Source: Parasulfuritortus sp037446165
GTDB taxonomy: Bacteria; Pseudomonadota; Gammaproteobacteria; Burkholderiales; Thiobacillaceae
Assembly: GCA_037446165.1 (NCBI GenBank)
Contig: JBBIJC010000121.1
Span: 1-6,516, forward strand
Length of the DNA stretch: 6,516 bases
Direction: 5' to 3'
The notes below the pieces were generated by a model. The model was not told the origin of the DNA, did not search any database, and saw nothing but the letters and a program-made list of their open reading frames with translations. The translations under genes and the position numbers were made by a program. Below are positions 5,361-6,516 of this stretch, one piece after another; within the stretch, counting starts at the first letter, position 1; each line of letters opens with the position of its first letter.

Positions 5361-6292
5361 TACAAGGAATAACCAAACTCATTGTGGAACCGATCCGCCA
5401 CCTCGGCGAAATCGAAGTGATGGTTCTGGCCGCCCCGGCTGGCAATCTTGATACTGCCCAGCAAACCGGCCAGCCGTCCGGCCGTACTCCAATCATAGCC
5501 CTTCAACATGCCAAACATCAGACCGGCACGGTAGGCATCGCCGCAACCGGTCGGATCCATGATCGCGTGCGGCTTCGCCGGCGGGATCTCATGCACCTGG
5601 CCATCGGCATAAATGCGGGAACCTTTCGCACCCAGAGTGACAACCAGTGCCTTGACGCTGGGCGCGATCTGCTCCAGCGACCGACCAGTCCGCTCCTGCA
5701 GCAATTGTGCCTCATAGTCGTTCACCGCCAGGTAATCGGCCAGCCCGATGAAATCCTGCAACTCGACACCGCTAAACATGGGCAGCCCCTGGCCCGGGTC
5801 AAAAATGAACGGAATCCCGGCTTCATTGAACTGCCGGGCGTGATCCAGCATGCCCTGACGGCCATCCGGAGCAACGATGCCCAGCTTGATGCCGCTCGCC
5901 AGTCCGACCTCGTTTTCGTGGGAGAAGTTCATCGCCCCGGGATGGAAAGCGGTGATCTGGTTGTCATCCAGGTCCGTCGTAATAAAGGCCTGCGCGGTAT
6001 AGCTGCCGCTCATCTGCCGGATATGCCCGGTTTCGATGGCAAATCCGGCCAGCCTTTCCGTATAAACACCAAAATCATCACCTACCGTGGCCATGATCAC
6101 CGGCTCGCCGCCAAGAAGCTTCAGGTTATAGGCGATATTGCCCGCACAGCCACCGAACTCGCGCCGCATGTCGGGGACCAGAAACGCCACGTTCAGGATA
6201 TGTAGCTTTTCGGGCAGGATGTGGTTCTTGAATCGGTCGTGAAACACCATGATGGTGTCGTAAGCCATGGAGCCGCAGATCAGGGTACGCAT
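5360..6292 (-). CDS. PfkB-family kinase, adenosine kinase (AdoK)-like
   Basis: From the chosen start this is a 310-residue ribokinase/PfkB-fold kinase that phosphorylates a sugar or nucleoside hydroxyl with ATP. Visible are the N-terminal strand LICGSMAYDTIMVF (4-17), the first PfkB signature around FGGCAGNIAYNLKLLGG (46-62), FHPGAM (116-121), NDYE (191-194) and the second signature DPTGCGDAYRAG (246-257), with Asp252 as the catalytic base. Several stretches (LPEKLH, FLVPD, FHPGAM, DPTGCGDAYRAG) resemble the bacterial adenosine kinase of Mycobacterium, so a nucleoside substrate is plausible but unproven. The frame extends to another ATG at 6346, adding 18 residues unlike the family. That start has AGGA only 3 bases away, and a promoter-like element lies between the two. 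I prefer 6292, though its Shine-Dalgarno is weak too. The lipoprotein gene follows after 11 bases. Confidence 0.85.
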   Translation of the reverse strand: MRTLICGSMAYDTIMVFHDRFKNHILPEKLHILNVAFLVPDMRREFGGCAGNIAYNLKLLGGEPVIMATVGDDFGVYTERLAGFAIETGHIRQMSGSYTAQAFITTDLDDNQITAFHPGAMNFSHENEVGLASGIKLGIVAPDGRQGMLDHARQFNEAGIPFIFDPGQGLPMFSGVELQDFIGLADYLAVNDYEAQLLQERTGRSLEQIAPSVKALVVTLGAKGSRIYADGQVHEIPPAKPHAIMDPTGCGDAYRAGLMFGMLKGYDWSTAGRLAGLLGSIKIASRGGQNHHFDFAEVADRFHNEFGYSL

Positions 6293-6313
6293 ATCGGAAA
6301 GACTCTGAAGGTG

Positions 6314-6353
6314 GAAACAGCCCAATTTTCCCTGTTTCGAAGACATTTGTCCT
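6314..6353 (-). promoter_or_regulatory. Candidate kinase promoter with operator-like palindrome
   Basis: On the minus strand, AGGACA (6353-6348, 4/6 to the -35) and GAAAAT (6330-6325, 4/6 to the -10) are 17 bases apart, predicting a start near 6318, about 26 bases before the ATG at 6292. Perfect 7-bp inverted arms GAAACAG (6338-6332) and CTGTTTC (6320-6314), 11 bases apart, flank the -10 box, as a repressor operator would. If this promoter is real, the upstream ATG at 6346 would not be in the transcript. Confidence 0.4.
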
Positions 6354-6374
6354 GCGCGAATGCGGCACGCAAGC

Positions 6375-6403
6375 TTGACGTCCGCCCTGTTTCAGGCTTT
6401 AAT
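6375..6403 (+). promoter_or_regulatory. Sigma-70 promoter of tRNA-Phe
   Basis: TTGACG (6375-6380, 5/6) and TTTAAT (6398-6403, 5/6) are separated by exactly 17 bases. The sequence after the -10 (TCGCGGC) is GC-rich, as in stringently controlled stable-RNA promoters. Transcription should start near 6410, giving a leader of about 30 bases, in which GCCGG (6417-6421) and CCGGC (6427-6431) can form a small hairpin before the mature 5' end. Confidence 0.78.
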
Positions 6404-6440
6404 TCGCGGCTCTTTGGCCGGGCAATCCGGCAGAAAAGAT

Positions 6441-6516
6441 GGCCAGGTAGCTCAGTTGGTAGAGCAGCGGATTGAAAATCCGCGTGTCGACGGTTCGATT
6501 CCGCCCCTGGCCACCA
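6441..6516 (+). tRNA. tRNA-Phe (anticodon GAA)
   Basis: A complete 76-nt tRNA ends with its encoded CCA at the last base of the window. The acceptor strands GGCCAGG and CCTGGCC pair fully, with discriminator A. The D-stem is GCTC/GAGC and the anticodon stem GCGGA/TCCGC. The loop TTGAAAA gives anticodon GAA (6474-6476). The T-loop is TTCGATT. One oddity is the T-stem, GACGG against CCGCC, where A6490 faces C6504, a non-Watson-Crick A-C pair at tRNA positions 50-64. The other stems are intact, so the gene is probably functional. Confidence 0.96.

Noticed and set aside
5309..6205. 298-codon plus-strand frame antisense to the kinase.
   Set aside because: The kinase on the other strand has both PfkB signatures and its catalytic Asp, while this frame has no recognisable family features.
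3242..6292. A joint adenine-nucleotide module of apaH and the AdoK-like kinase.
   Set aside because: They lie on opposite strands, separated by two unrelated genes, and do not share a promoter, so a functional link is not supported.

Overview
This window looks like ordinary core chromosome of a GC-rich proteobacterium. The best guess is a betaproteobacterium, possibly Neisseriales-like. The guess rests on the membrane-anchored dihaem cytochrome c5, the full-length Rep helicase resembling E. coli Rep, a SlyB-type outer-membrane lipoprotein and an ApaH phosphatase. The placement is an inference from protein families; no sequence search was run. I see no phage genes, transposase, CRISPR array or defence system.

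Layout from left to right: a tRNA-Arg(CCG) on the minus strand (30-106). A 173-base spacer follows, with a perfect TATAAT box. Next is a dihaem cytochrome c5 gene on the plus strand (280-1149), closed by a strong UUCG-loop terminator (about 1170-1200). That terminator also faces the converging rep helicase gene (minus, 1200-3185). rep diverges from apaH (plus, 3242-4069) across a 56-base spacer that contains a perfect inverted repeat placing TAAAAT boxes back to back. apaH runs tail to tail into a PlsC-like acyltransferase gene (minus, 3990-4787), and the two overlap by 80 bases.

The right half is a minus-strand series. An AdoK-like PfkB kinase (5360-6292, or from 6346) is followed after 11 bases by a SlyB-like lipoprotein gene (4893-5348). 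The lipoprotein's Shine-Dalgarno sequence overlaps the kinase stop codon, so the two are probably one transcript. After a 105-base gap with two adjacent hairpins comes the acyltransferase. A tRNA-Phe(GAA) on the plus strand (6441-6516) ends the window exactly at its CCA. It has a good sigma-70 promoter at 6375-6403.

The genes do not form one pathway. They cover respiration (c5), DNA replication and repair (Rep), dinucleotide turnover (ApaH), phospholipid acylation (PlsC-like), envelope structure (SlyB-like) and nucleoside or sugar phosphorylation (kinase). The points most worth a second look are the apparent loss of the axial methionine of the second haem of cytochrome c5, an A-C mismatch in the T-stem of tRNA-Phe, and operator-like palindromes centred on the rep/apaH and kinase promoter regions. 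I found no convincing undescribed system here.
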